Shown here: one piece after another, positions 50,116-62,676 of the stretch
Position numbering within the stretch: position 1 is the first letter of the stretch
How the letters are laid out: every line of letters starts with the position of its first letter
Assembly (NCBI GenBank): GCA_949318235.1
Contig: OX439133.1
Location: 29,837,367 to 29,901,366 of the forward strand
DNA length: 64,000 nt
Reading direction: 5' to 3'
Source of the DNA: Ecdyonurus torrentis
Lineage: Eukaryota; Arthropoda; Insecta; Ephemeroptera; Heptageniidae
Made by a program: the position numbers and the translations under genes
Notes under the pieces: model-generated
What the model was told of the DNA's origin: nothing
Seen by the model: the letters and a program-made list of their open reading frames with translations, nothing else
Database searches by the model: none

Positions 50116-50771
50116 GACAATAGACAACTTGCATGCAGTTTTTTTATGGTCTTTAAAATTTCTTTAGGAAAAATAAATAATATTAGTGCATATATAAAAC
50201 TTCTTAAAAAATGCTCCTTCATATTTAAAATAATTTTTGAAAGTCAAATTTTATTTGAAGTAAAGACGGTGGCCATTACGCCGAAAGACGGTTCGCGTTT
50301 CTTTTGCTTTTTAATTGTTGAAATCGTTCAAACGAGTTCGCACCAACTGAAGAATTTTTTTCAACGTCCGAATTTTTTTAAAAAATCTGTATTTTCTCCA
50401 ACAGAGCAGTTTAAAAAATTCAGCCGTTGAAAAAAATTCTTCAGTTGGTGCGAACTCGTTTGAACGATTTCAACAATTAAAAAGCAAAAGAAACGCGAAC
50501 CGTCTTTCGGCGTAATAGCCACCGTCTTTACTTCAAATAAAATTTGAATTTCAAAAATTATTTTAAATATGAAGGAGCATTTTTTAAGAAGTTTTATATC
50601 GATGTTGGGATGCAGAAATGCGACCGATGAGAAAAATCATGAGTAAAAACCTCATGAGTTTTCTCATCGGTCGCATTTCTGCATCCCAACCTCGATATGC
50701 ACCTATATTATTTATTTTTCCTAAAGAATTTTTTAAGACTATAAAAAAACGGCATGCAAGTTGTCTATTGT
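50116..50771. mobile_element. 656-bp palindromic element P with long near-perfect arms
   Basis: The outer ends read ACAATAGACAACTTGCATGC and its complement. Inner arms 50205-50368 and 50427-50600 pair almost without mismatch around a ~58-bp loop (CAACTGAAGAATTTTTTTCA against its complement, for example). The right arm is interrupted by hairpin R (50600-50694). It is probably a non-autonomous foldback or MITE element. No transposase is present. Confidence 0.75.
50600..50694. mobile_element. 95-bp hairpin R inserted in the right arm of palindrome P
   Basis: Arms 50604-50643 and 50651-50690 pair over about 40 bp (GTTGGGATGCAGAAATGCGA against its complement) around a TAAAAAC loop. ATAT lies on both sides and the sequence is absent from the left arm of P, so it is a later insertion. 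The tandem duplication begins inside its left arm. Confidence 0.7.
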
Positions 50772-51324
50772 GCATTGTAAAATATGAAGTATGTTTTTAA
50801 TGTTAAGTACGAGTATATACGAGTGAATAAATCTATTGGCGAATCGAGATTTGATTATCGAGCATAGCAAAGAGTATATAATAATACTGCATATTTAAAA
50901 ACTATAAATCCTATTACTATAGGGTTCATTGAGAATGTACACTGACAAAGTGAGGCCTGAAATATTTAAATCAGAAAAACTAGACACTATTTAACGTTAA
51001 AAAAAATGAAGAATTTCACATGCATTAAAGAAAATTTCCATAAAATTAAAAAAAAAAAAAAAAATGCTTGTAGAACAAGGGTAAAATAAATTACGTAATT
51101 TATGTTGCATTTACGGCATATAACATAAATATTGTATTACTATTTAATGATTTCATTTATGTTATTATTTATTATGCTTACATACAACATATTTTTTATG
51201 CTTGCAGTGAGCAGAAAAATTTACAAACACAATAGCACATGGAGAGTGTTAGCAAAATTTATGCATTACAATAGAAGTTATTCTTTACTACAAAATAACT
51301 CAATTACATTCTATTGAATAAAAG

Positions 51325-51432
51325 AGTCGACTATCAGCGATTTCAGTCACATCCGCTTTCGTTTCTACTTACTACGCATGCACAGTAGGTCAAAACGGAA
51401 GCGAATATGAGCGAAATCGCTTACAGCGACCG
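51325..51432. mobile_element. Family D MITE core (ends lost), in duplication copy 1
   Basis: GTCGACTATCAGCGATTTCA, CACATCCGCTTTCGTTTC and AAAACGGAAGCGAATATGAG around an ACGCATGCAC centre. The outer ends are missing. The same sequence is at 55971-56078 in copy 2. Confidence 0.6.
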
Positions 51433-51717
51433 CTTATGTTCACTTAAAATGCGGAAAAGGAAATGCCGGAAGCAAGCTAGGTCTGAGCTATATCTCCCAC
51501 TTTTACCGTCACGTGGTTTCCTCTTCCAGCCCTTCTTTTCCACATTTTGAGTAAACATAAGCGGTCAGTCATATAAGCAACATAGTCATAAATATAGCAT
51601 AGTAAAGAAGCGTAGAATGAAGAAAAAAAAAAAAAGGAAAATAGATAGAAAAAAAGGGGGATAAAGGACAAACAAAGAAATTAAAAACGAAGCAGGGAAA
51701 AGAAAATAATAAAAAAG

Positions 51718-51787
<70 letters not shown>
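51718..51787. repeat. (GT)n(GA)n, duplication copy 1
   Basis: About 25 GT then nine GA units. Repeated at 56364-56433. Confidence 0.9.
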
Positions 51788-52352
51788 TGAGTGAGAGCAA
51801 GGAGGTATTATTAAAAAAAAAAGTGAAGTAGCACCTAATAGATATCGCTGATGCTACCACAACCATGCACTAAAATAAAAATAAAAAAAATACGAGAAGT
51901 ATTTTTGTCTTTCGAGATCTCAAGGAGAGTTCTATATTTTGCTTGTGTGTGTCGGGTTTAAAAATGACGTGTTCCAGAAAATTGGTCGGCCAAGTCATTC
52001 TTATTTAGTTATACAGAGTGTGTTCAGAGTAAGGGATGTGCCGAAGTGAACATGCCTCTACAACCTATTTGGTTAATATATCATTCATTATTTTAATTAT
52101 AATAATCATATTTGTTTATTCTTATACTTACGGAGCATTTCAGTGAGCTTTATATACCTATTGAAAAATATCTGTGTATTCTGTGTGTGCGGTGTTAAAT
52201 GCATAAAATACGTTACATTACATAATATTGCATTCAATACTGTACTGTACAAAGTAGTAAATAGTTTAGTATTTCATGTTCGTGGTTCTTCTTAATAAGG
52301 ATTTTTAATTGTTATTATTTACTGATTTATTTATTTGTTTTTATTATTTTGT

Positions 52353-52355
52353 TGT

Positions 52356-52426
<71 letters not shown>

Positions 52427-52429
52427 TTT
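52353..52429. repeat. (TATT)n, duplication copy 1
   Basis: About 19 TATT units, repeated at 56999-57075. Similar shorter TTTA/TTTG runs occur at 42081-42120 and 43330-43381. Confidence 0.9.
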
Positions 52430-52879
52430 GTTTTTTTGTTTATTTGTTTGCTTGTTTGTTTATTAGTTCACCTTTCAACATGTTTCATCGCGTCTATCTT
52501 TATGTTTTTAATTAAGTTGTATATTTTTTTATTGTACAGTATACACACAGTATAATAGTAAAGTAAAATCCAACATAATAGTAGGGTTGTTGAATGAAAT
52601 TGCGCACTAGCGCCATACTTGAGCAGTATATAGAACAAATATTATTTTTGTCATTATTAATTTTTTTTTTAGTTTTTTTTTTATAGTTAAAATATTTTCG
52701 TCAGGTTTAAATAAAAAAAATTATATTTTTTCCTATGATAAACAACCAAATTATGTTTGTTTTTTTTTTTGTTTTTTTTTTTAATTGTTATTTGCAATTC
52801 ATAATTGTTTACTATCCAAAACAAGACATACATCTCAATTACATTTGAATTACAAAGTTACTTGCAATATTTTAAACTA

Positions 52880-52943
52880 TTGTTTTTTGTAAACCATATT
52901 TTCTGCTACTCAAATGACGATCAACTATATTGTTATTCAAATG

Positions 52944-52978
<35 letters not shown>

Positions 52979-53010
52979 GGTGCAAGAATTTAAAACGGTT
53001 TACGAAGAAT
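52880..53010. mobile_element. Family K-related element with T-run, duplication copy 1
   Basis: TTTTGTAAACCATATTTTCT at the left and AAACGGTTTACGAAGAATA at the right with TGCATTTTTT..GGTGCAAG between. A larger inverted pair (GCGCCATACTTGAGCA at 52610; TGCTCAAGTATGGCG at 53048) surrounds it. A copy lies at 57526-57655. Confidence 0.5.
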
Positions 53011-53468
53011 ATTATACTGTTATTATATTCTGGTCAATGCTTTTAATTGCTCAAGTATGGCGTCAAAGCGCAACCTTAAATTAATTTAGTTAACTCAAAT
53101 TTTAAATTCACAGAAGTCACTGAAATGCCTCCACCGCGATCCTCACGTGTAATTTTTATTGTGTTATTTATGTTGTTGACGCTTTTAGAGTTTGAAGTAC
53201 GAGATATTATGAACATTCAGAATTTTAAAATTGATATTGGCCATCTTCACTGCATTTGCAAGTAATTTATTCGTTTTAAAATTTATTTTTACTAAGTTTT
53301 CCTTACTTTTATTTTAACATATTATACATTGCATTATATTAGTACCCGCACAGTAACTATTTATTGTTTTAAAATTTATTTTTACTAAGTTCTCCTTACT
53401 TTTATTTTAACATATTATACATCGCATTATATTAGTACCCGCTCAGTAACTATTTATTATTTAAATAG

Positions 53469-53870
53469 AAGCCCTTGTCAACTTACTTTTTTATCATTAA
53501 GAATACTAGACTGATAATTACCATACCTTATTATCCATGAATTAAACACCACCACGTTGATTTTACATTTATTTTCATTTATTTTCATTTCAACTGTTAT
53601 TTCACGTATCTGACGTCACAATGTACCGATGGGGCCGTGATAGGGGTAAAGAACTTGAGGGAGGGTCTTAAATTTATCACGTGACCAGAGCGGTGACTGT
53701 GATTGGCGGTGGTACATTGTGACGTCAGATACGTGAAATAACCGTCAAAATGTAAATAAATGAAAATAACTACAAATTCAACGTGTTGGTGTCTAATTCA
53801 TGGATAATAAGGTATGGTAATTATCAATCTAGTATTCTAAATGATAAAAATGTAAGTTGACAAGCACCTC
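53469..53870. mobile_element. Family I palindrome (about 400 bp), duplication copy 1
   Basis: Arms of about 150 bp: TAATTACCATACCTTATTAT pairs with ATAATAAGGTATGGTAATTA. TTTCACGTATCTGACGTCAC pairs with GTGACGTCAGATACGTGAAA. The central loop carries ATCACGTGACC. Confidence 0.8.
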
Positions 53871-55035
53871 TATATTATACCAAAGTAACACGTTTCATTA
53901 TGATTTCTTCTATTTTTAGTTCTCTCTCTCTCTGTCTATGTTTGTCTCTCCATCTCTCGCTACCCTCTTTTGTTTTCATTTCTTCATTTTTTTTTCTCTT
54001 TGTTGAATTTGAAAATACGTTCAAATAGTTTTCCTATTCACAATAGAATAATTATTTGAAAGAAAATTTAACAACCTATACATTTATTTTCCTTCTCCCC
54101 GTAGTTTGTTGATTGCTCGAGTTGAGTGTGGTACACATAGTATTCCTAATTTATTTTAAATATCACTCATTGTCTCCAAATAACTGTAAATAGTTCCTTT
54201 AAAATTCCTGACATTCCTATTGGAAATTAAAAAATAATTTATGTTATCTAAAAATTTAGGTTTAAATTTATAACAGATTTCTGTTAATTTTTTTCCTTTA
54301 AAAATATAATGTAAAGTGGTCCTATAGTCAAAACAAACGATAAATGGGATGATCGTACATATGTACATATTATATTAAATGTTACTTCTGGCATGTATAG
54401 CTACAAACTATATGGGGTTGAAAACTAGTAAAGTATAGGTAAATTTTAAAATTCAAGGCATCAAGAAATCAAGGTATAGAGATTCTTGAAATTGCCTACT
54501 TTACAAGTTTGTCCGTTTGTTTTTAGTTCAGATTTTTTTTTTTTTTTTTAAGCCCAATGTTTTCTAATTTTGAAATATGACAAACTCAATACTGCTGCCA
54601 TATTTCGCAAGTCATAAGATAGTGTCAAGACTATTGAGGATTATCTATTTAGCGCAACATGGTTGAGAAATGAAAATAAATTGCTTCTTTGATTATATTT
54701 CTATTTGCAGCTCCACTTAATTCTTTAATTTACAATTTTTTGACGTGCAGTATCTATAAACAGGCCACGAGGGGTTTTATTTCATAATGTTTAAATATGT
54801 GAGAAAATCGTTTTTATGGTTCAATATTAAAAAAAATAATAATAATAAAAATAAAAGGTTATACAGTTATAATGTAATATAATTTATTGCACATTTAAAA
54901 TGTTTTTCCAATGGAGCAGAACTGCAAGCATAATCATTCCTTAACTTAGTAAAAAAAAAAAAAAAAAAGTGTTTGATACAATTAGTTTTTTTTTTTTTTT
55001 TTTTTTTTTTTTATTCGACACAAACTCTATTTATT

Positions 55036-55272
55036 TTAAGGCGGGAAATCAGGTACTACGGGATTTGACTAAAAAGTTGTAAAGAAAGAAAAATCTGAAA
55101 TTTTGCAGTGATACATTAGAATAAGGTATCTTCAAAAATGTAAAAAATTTTGGGGGGTCACCACGCTAGATTTTAAATTATGATTTTTTGAAATTTTAGT
55201 CCCATAAGAGCCCATGTTAATTTCATTAAATATTTTCTCTCTTATCTGATGATCATGAGTTCCAAAACTTTT
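55036..55272 (+). mobile_element. Family F MITE, cut by the duplication junction
   Basis: The first 237 bp of the copy are seen complete at 59681-60020. It stops exactly at the tandem-duplication junction. Confidence 0.75.
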
Positions 55273-55970
55273 ATGAGAAAAATCATGAGTAAAAACCTCA
55301 TGAGTTTTCTCATCGGTCGCATTTCTGCATCCCAACCTCGATATGCACCTATATTATTTATTTTTCCTAAAGAATTTTTTAAGACTATAAAAAAACGGCA
55401 TGCAAGTTGTCTATTGTGCATTGTAAAATATGAAGTATGTTTTTAATGTTAAGTACGAGTATATACGAGTGAATAAATCTATTGGCGAATCGAGATTTGA
55501 TTATCGAGCATAGCAAAGAGTATATAATAATACTGCATATTTAAAAACTATAAATCCTATTACTATAGGGTTCATTGAGAATGTACACTGACAAAGTGAG
55601 GCCTGAAATATTTAAATCAGAAAAACTAGACACTATTTAACGTTAAAAAAAATGAAGAATTTCACATGCATTAAAGAAAATTTCCATAAAATTAAAAAAA
55701 AAAAAAAAAATGCTTGTAGAACAAGGGTAAAATAAATTACGTAATTTATGTTGCATTTACGGCATATAACATAAATATTGTATTACTATTTAATGATTTC
55801 ATTTATGTTATTATTTATTATGCTTACATACAACATATTTTTTATGCTTGCAGTGAGCAGAAAAATTTACAAACACAATAGCACATGGAGAGTGTTAGCA
55901 AAATTTATGCATTACAATAGAAGTTATTCTTTACTACAAAATAACTCAATTACATTCTATTGAATAAAAG

Positions 55971-56078
55971 AGTCGACTATCAGCGATTTCAGTCACATCC
56001 GCTTTCGTTTCTACTTACTACGCATGCACAGTAGGTCAAAACGGAAGCGAATATGAGCGAAATCGCTTACAGCGACCG
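55971..56078. mobile_element. Family D MITE core, in duplication copy 2
   Basis: Identical to 51325-51432 at the 4646-bp offset. Confidence 0.6.
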
Positions 56079-56363
56079 CTTATGTTCACTTAAAATGCGG
56101 AAAAGGAAATGCCGGAAGCAAGCTAGGTCTGAGCTATATCTCCCACTTTTACCGTCACGTGGTTTCCTCTTCCAGCCCTTCTTTTCCACATTTTGAGTAA
56201 ACATAAGCGGTCAGTCATATAAGCAACATAGTCATAAATATAGCATAGTAAAGAAGCGTAGAATGAAGAAAAAAAAAAAAAGGAAAATAGATAGAAAAAA
56301 AGGGGGATAAAGGACAAACAAAGAAATTAAAAACGAAGCAGGGAAAAGAAAATAATAAAAAAG

Positions 56364-56433
<70 letters not shown>

Positions 56434-57001
56434 TGAGTGAGAGCAAGGAGGTATTATTAAAAAAAAAAGTGAAGTAGCACCTAATAGATATCGCTGATGC
56501 TACCACAACCATGCACTAAAATAAAAATAAAAAAAATACGAGAAGTATTTTTGTCTTTCGAGATCTCAAGGAGAGTTCTATATTTTGCTTGTGTGTGTCG
56601 GGTTTAAAAATGACGTGTTCCAGAAAATTGGTCGGCCAAGTCATTCTTATTTAGTTATACAGAGTGTGTTCAGAGTAAGGGATGTGCCGAAGTGAACATG
56701 CCTCTACAACCTATTTGGTTAATATATCATTCATTATTTTAATTATAATAATCATATTTGTTTATTCTTATACTTACGGAGCATTTCAGTGAGCTTTATA
56801 TACCTATTGAAAAATATCTGTGTATTCTGTGTGTGCGGTGTTAAATGCATAAAATACGTTACATTACATAATATTGCATTCAATACTGTACTGTACAAAG
56901 TAGTAAATAGTTTAGTATTTCATGTTCGTGGTTCTTCTTAATAAGGATTTTTAATTGTTATTATTTACTGATTTATTTATTTGTTTTTATTATTTTGTTG
57001 T

Positions 57002-57072
<71 letters not shown>

Positions 57073-57589
57073 TTTGTTTTTTTGTTTATTTGTTTGCTTG
57101 TTTGTTTATTAGTTCACCTTTCAACATGTTTCATCGCGTCTATCTTTATGTTTTTAATTAAGTTGTATATTTTTTTATTGTACAGTATACACACAGTATA
57201 ATAGTAAAGTAAAATCCAACATAATAGTAGGGTTGTTGAATGAAATTGCGCACTAGCGCCATACTTGAGCAGTATATAGAACAAATATTATTTTTGTCAT
57301 TATTAATTTTTTTTTTAGTTTTTTTTTTATAGTTAAAATATTTTCGTCAGGTTTAAATAAAAAAAATTATATTTTTTCCTATGATAAACAACCAAATTAT
57401 GTTTGTTTTTTTTTTTGTTTTTTTTTTTAATTGTTATTTGCAATTCATAATTGTTTACTATCCAAAACAAGACATACATCTCAATTACATTTGAATTACA
57501 AAGTTACTTGCAATATTTTAAACTATTGTTTTTTGTAAACCATATTTTCTGCTACTCAAATGACGATCAACTATATGGTTATTCAAATG

Positions 57590-57623
<34 letters not shown>

Positions 57624-58114
57624 GGTGCAAGAATTTAAAACGGTTTACGAAGAATATTATACTGTTATTATATTCTGGTCAATGCTTTTAATTGCTCAAG
57701 TATGGCGTCAAAGCGCAACCTTAAATTAATTTAGTTAACTCAAATTTTAAATTCACAGAAGTCACTGAAATGCCTCCACCGCGATCCTCACGTGTAATTT
57801 TTATTGTGTTATTTATGTTGTTGACGCTTTTAGAGTTTGAAGTACGAGATATTATGAACATTCAGAATTTTAAAATTGATATTGGCCATCTTCACTGCAT
57901 TTGCAAGTAATTTATTCGTTTTAAAATTTATTTTTACTAAGTTTTCCTTACTTTTATTTTAACATATTATACATTGCATTATATTAGTACCCGCACAGTA
58001 ACTATTTATTGTTTTAAAATTTATTTTTACTAAGTTCTCCTTACTTTTATTTTAACATATTATACATCGCATTATATTAGTACCCGCTCAGTAACTATTT
58101 ATTATTTAAATAGA

Positions 58115-58515
58115 AGCCCTTGTCAACTTACTTTTTTATCATTAAGAATACTAGACTGATAATTACCATACCTTATTATCCATGAATTAAACACCACCAC
58201 GTTGATTTTACATTTATTTTCATTTATTTTCATTTCAACTGTTATTTCACGTATCTGACGTCACAATGTACCGATGGGGCCGTGATAGGGGTAAAGAACT
58301 TGAGGGAGGGTCTTAAATTTATCACGTGACCAGAGCGGTGACTGTGATTGGCGGTGGTACATTGTGACGTCAGATACGTGAAATAACCGTCAAAATGTAA
58401 ATAAATGAAAATAACTACAAATTCAACGTGTTGGTGTCTAATTCATGGATAATAAGGTATGGTAATTATCAATCTAGTATTCTAAATGATAAAAATGTAA
58501 GTTGACAAGCACCTC
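58115..58515. mobile_element. Family I palindrome, duplication copy 2
   Basis: Same element as 53469-53870, copied by the tandem duplication. Confidence 0.8.
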
Positions 58516-59680
58516 TATATTATACCAAAGTAACACGTTTCATTATGATTTCTTCTATTTTTAGTTCTCTCTCTCTCTGTCTATGTTTGTCTCTCCATCT
58601 CTCGCTACCCTCTTTTGTTTTCATTTCTTCATTTTTTTTTCTCTTTGTTGAATTTGAAAATACGTTCAAATAGTTTTCCTATTCACAATAGAATAATTAT
58701 TTGAAAGAAAATTTAACAACCTATACATTTATTTTCCTTCTCCCCGTAGTTTGTTGATTGCTCGAGTTGAGTGTGGTACACATAGTATTCCTAATTTATT
58801 TTAAATATCACTCATTGTCTCCAAATAACTGTAAATAGTTCCTTTAAAATTCCTGACATTCCTATTGGAAATTAAAAAATAATTTATGTTATCTAAAAAT
58901 TTAGGTTTAAATTTATAACAGATTTCTGTTAATTTTTTTCCTTTAAAAATATAATGTAAAGTGGTCCTATAGTCAAAACAAACGATAAATGGGATGATCG
59001 TACATATGTACATATTATATTAAATGTTACTTCTGGCATGTATAGCTACAAACTATATGGGGTTGAAAACTAGTAAAGTATAGGTAAATTTTAAAATTCA
59101 AGGCATCAAGAAATCAAGGTATAGAGATTCTTGAAATTGCCTACTTTACAAGTTTGTCCGTTTGTTTTTAGTTCAGATTTTTTTTTTTTTTTTTAAGCCC
59201 AATGTTTTCTAATTTTGAAATATGACAAACTCAATACTGCTGCCATATTTCGCAAGTCATAAGATAGTGTCAAGACTATTGAGGATTATCTATTTAGCGC
59301 AACATGGTTGAGAAATGAAAATAAATTGCTTCTTTGATTATATTTCTATTTGCAGCTCCACTTAATTCTTTAATTTACAATTTTTTGACGTGCAGTATCT
59401 ATAAACAGGCCACGAGGGGTTTTATTTCATAATGTTTAAATATGTGAGAAAATCGTTTTTATGGTTCAATATTAAAAAAAATAATAATAATAAAAATAAA
59501 AGGTTATACAGTTATAATGTAATATAATTTATTGCACATTTAAAATGTTTTTCCAATGGAGCAGAACTGCAAGCATAATCATTCCTTAACTTAGTAAAAA
59601 AAAAAAAAAAAAAGTGTTTGATACAATTAGTTTTTTTTTTTTTTTTTTTTTTTTTTTATTCGACACAAACTCTATTTATT

Positions 59681-60020
59681 TTAAGGCGGGAAATCAGGTA
59701 CTACGGGATTTGACTAAAAAGTTGTAAAGAAAGAAAAATCTGAAATTTTGCAGTGATACATTAGAATAAGGTATCTTCAAAAATGTAAAAAATTTTGGGG
59801 GGTCACCACGCTAGATTTTAAATTATGATTTTTTGAAATTTTAGTCCCATAAGAGCCCATGTTAATTTCATTAAATATTTTCTCTCTTATCTGATGATCA
59901 TGAGTTCCAAAACTTTTATCATATTATTCGCTGTTACTATTAACTTTCAAATGTCATCATAAAGTTTGCAAGTTTTCTTTTTAGTTTTTGAGATGCAAGC
60001 CATCTGAATACAACCCTTAA
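59681..60020 (+). mobile_element. Family F MITE, complete (340 bp)
   Basis: TTAA at 59681-59684 and 60017-60020. It contains the landmarks ACTACGGGATTTGACTAAAA, GGGGGGTCACCACGCTAGA and ATGATCATGAGTTCC. The right border of duplication copy 2 lies inside it. Confidence 0.75.
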
Positions 60021-61017
60021 TCACTATTTAAACTTTTTTTTTCAGCAATTACAATTACATTTTCTGAATAGTCAACTTTTTAATTAATATCATGGATAAT
60101 TCTTTTTATAATTTTCCTCTAAAATGTTGATGAAATTCTTAATATGAAATTTTGAAAAAAATTAAAATTTATTTTCTCTATAAAACTTTTTTTTTTTTTT
60201 AATAAATATTTTTTAAATAATATTTATGTTAGTTCTACAATTACACAATTTATTACAATAAAATTATTTAAACATATTATTATGAGCAGTTGCTAAAGAT
60301 TTTAAAGTTATTATTACTAGGTTGTACATTTTTATTAAATAATTAACTCATAATATCTTTAAAATTTATTAATAATATTGTGTGTACATAAACAGAAGTT
60401 TTGATAAAGAATTAAATCTGTCTGCTACAACATGCTTCGAATGATAAATACTTCCACTTTTAAATGATTGATGCAAATAAGAAATAAAAATCTTGCACTC
60501 TTAGGTGGAATTAAAATTAATGCTGATTGTAAACCTTTTTCTCTGCTACAACAAAGACGATCAACTGCTTTATTCAAATGTAATTCGCATTTTTTTTTTT
60601 GGTGCAAGGAAACAGGTTTTACGAACAACACTATTGTATAACTCAAAGGAAGATGACCTCTGAAAATTGCAATTGCAAATCAAGTTTTATTCTTAACGTG
60701 CCTCTAATATCTTAAACTAATAACAAAACGTAAAAGTTAATAAATAATTTTTTTTTTTTTTTATTATTTTTTTTTTTTTGAAATAACGGAATTGTTGTTA
60801 TTAAATTTGAAAACCAAAATCTCAAGTCGGCTGCCCAAGACGAAGGTTTTCTGTTTTTTTTCCCTCATATTTCCAAGTATGAATAACGATACAGCGCCTC
60901 AATCTTAGGTTTTCACTTTTATCTGGATCCTGAGCATCCGTTATGGGACTTATCAGTGCCATAACTGGAATTATTTGGACAGAATGGCTGTTTTGATTTT
61001 TCTCGTCCTTCTATGTC
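60021..61017. other. Intron sequence before the second coding exon
   Basis: AT-rich apart from the K copy. Nothing else recognised. Confidence 0.45.
60516..60632. mobile_element. Family K MITE, diverged
   Basis: AATGCTGATTGTAAACCTTT at the left and AGGTTTTACGAACAACA at the right, with CAAATGTAATTCGCATTTTT and GGTGCAAG. Confidence 0.55.
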
Positions 61018-61320
61018 TATAGGGTGATTACATTCATTCAAATCGACGCCATATGTGAGCACTAAATAACGTAGGCAGGTATGGGAAAATGAAACATTTT
61101 TGTCAGTTTAAAAATACATCGCAATAAATTTGAAAGCATTGATGATGTTAAAAAGTTGAATTATGTTGTCAAGTATATGCGAGAAAAATACCTAACAAAA
61201 AAAACTAATTTTCTGATGATAATAGCCACATACGACGTTTGTCCTATGCTTAGGAATGTTATTTATTGCTTTAGTATGGTATCAAAGCGCATTCAGTATG
61301 ACGTCATGTGCATTCTTATA
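61018..61320 (-). mobile_element. Family A' MITE, complete
   Basis: TATAGGGTGATTACATTCAT, CGACGCCATATGTGAGCACT, GACGTTTGTCCTATGCTTAG and CATTCAGTATGACGTCATGT occur in order. It lies 90 bp before the coiled-coil exon. Confidence 0.7.
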
Positions 61321-61410
61321 TGAGTGAACAGATTAGATATATGCAGCACAGTAACTAAAAAAACTTATTAAAGGCAAACTTCTTAATTAATATTTTGATT
61401 ATGATTTTAG

Positions 61411-61541
61411 GCGACGCCTAGAGGCTCGTGTGAAGGAACTAAGCACTCAGATTGCAGCCAAAGATGCAGAAGCAAATCAACTCAAAGATGTGCTGGGAGA
61501 AACCAAGAGACAGCTCGAGTTCAGATGTGCAGGAATGGACC
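61411..61541 (+). CDS. Second coding exon of the coiled-coil protein
   Basis: It is bounded by acceptor ATGATTTTAG (ending 61410) and donor C|GTAAGT (61542). The 131 bp translate, in the phase left by the exon at 38942-39060, to 43 codons without a stop. The product reads RRRLEARVKELSTQ and so on to RCAGMD. Leu, Val and Ile recur at heptad-like spacing between charged residues (KEL, KDAEANQL, KDVL, RQLEF), which is typical of a dimerising coiled coil. The open phase match and the strong sites on both sides make this the best-supported spliced exon in the window. The next exon is not visible before 64000, so the gene is partial. Family is uncertain: any coiled-coil scaffold or a kinase with an N-terminal zipper would fit. 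Confidence 0.7.
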
Positions 61542-62218
61542 GTAAGTAATTTTAAAATTTAGCATAGAGCTAAAGAGTTGTAATTGTAAACCTATTGGAG
61601 TAGGTTTTTTTCTTTTTTGACAAATTAAACCAAAATTTTTCAAAAATTTAAAACCCCCCCCCAAAAAAAAAAAATTATATATTATAATAATAATAATAAA
61701 AAAAAAAAAAAAAGGATAGCTCAAGAAGTTGGTATTATGAATGAATTGTGAAATTATAAACAATCGATTTAACAAACACAATGCTTACATGTACAGTACA
61801 CACGATTGTGATGTATATTTTACCATATTCCAAAACTCCATCCAGAATTACAGAGAATGTTTTCTTATATAAGAAAAACACACGCTGGATTTTAAGTGGT
61901 AAATTATAATGATCAAAATGACGTGAGCATAATCTGGCTATGTTTTTACGTCTACATAATATTGATAGATTTACACAGTAAAAAAAGAAGTCATTACACA
62001 TATTTGTTTACATTTCACATATCACAAAAATGAAACATAAATAATAGGACCCATAGATATAAAAAAACGTTACAAAGAAATGATTGTATTGATATTATTC
62101 ATAATAATTAGATAGACTGAGCAAATACTTTTTTTAAGTTATATTTAGATTACAATTAAAAATTGGACGAGAAGCATGTAGTATATGATGATGTAGTAAA
62201 ACATATTATAGAAATATA
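61542..62218 (+). other. Start of the next intron of the coiled-coil gene
   Basis: Begins GTAAGT. AT-rich, with a short C/A-run at 61653-61674. No further exon seen. Confidence 0.4.
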
Positions 62219-62513
62219 TAGACCCGTTGCACAGCCTTGCGTTTTGTCGCCATGTTTGTGATGCCTATAATGCATTGTCCAGCATAGGGGAAACATTTTT
62301 TCCTCATTTTGTCCCTATAATAAAAGTTAATTTCAACTGTAAGCATTTTTCTCATATTTTTATTTTAGCTTATTAGGACCTAGAAATATGTCTAAGATTG
62401 AGTTTTGAGCTTAGTTTACCATAAAAAAAAATATAATAAAAAAAGAGTATTTCCTATGCTGGCCTGTTTATTCCTGACCAAGATTAAATGGCGCCTCTTT
62501 AATATGAGTGTAA
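62219..62513 (-). mobile_element. Family B MITE, complete
   Basis: TATAGACCCGTTGCACAGCC and GTCGCCATGTTTGTGATGCC at the left, GTCCAGCATAGGGGAAACA inside, and CCTATGCTGGCCTGTTTATT to GAGTGTAACCGGTAT at the right. Confidence 0.7.
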
Positions 62514-62676
62514 CCGGTATTTTACGATATGATGTTACTATTAACTACCAATATTTAATAATAGGAATAGAAATAAATAAAGAAATCGCAACTTATTCTG
62601 CAGTCAACAATTCCTATACTGTATTAGTAGAGTACAAATGTTGCTACTTAGAATACCACGTACTCTATACATCTTC

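Larger units (their letters stand above)
50627..55272. repeat. Copy 1 of a 4.65-kb nearly identical tandem duplication
   Basis: The 4646 bp from ATGAGAAAAATCATGAG at 50627 are repeated head to tail starting at 55273. Everything I spot-checked agrees at an offset of 4646 (4645 after a poly-T length change), including the GT run, the TATT run, the CRE palindrome and poly-A lengths. The only substitution I found is T at 52931 versus G at 57577. The unit has no gene. It holds a D fragment, (GT)n, (TATT)n, a K-related element, palindrome I and most of an F element. The shared bases at the junction are only AT. Confidence 0.95.
55273..59917. repeat. Copy 2 of the 4.65-kb tandem duplication
   Basis: Same content and order as copy 1, one base shorter because of a T-run near 57600-57623. 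It starts inside what was the left arm of the R hairpin, so that hairpin survives only in part here. It ends inside the F element, whose remaining right part (59918-60020) is present only after copy 2. Confidence 0.95.

Noticed and set aside
50107..50430. 107-codon frame in palindrome P
   Set aside because: It lies in the arms and loop of a palindrome and has no recognisable domain. Length is within chance for a duplicated open arm.
51132..59013. Pairs of identical short frames at a 4646-bp offset
   Set aside because: They are the same non-coding frames repeated by the tandem duplication, not conserved genes.
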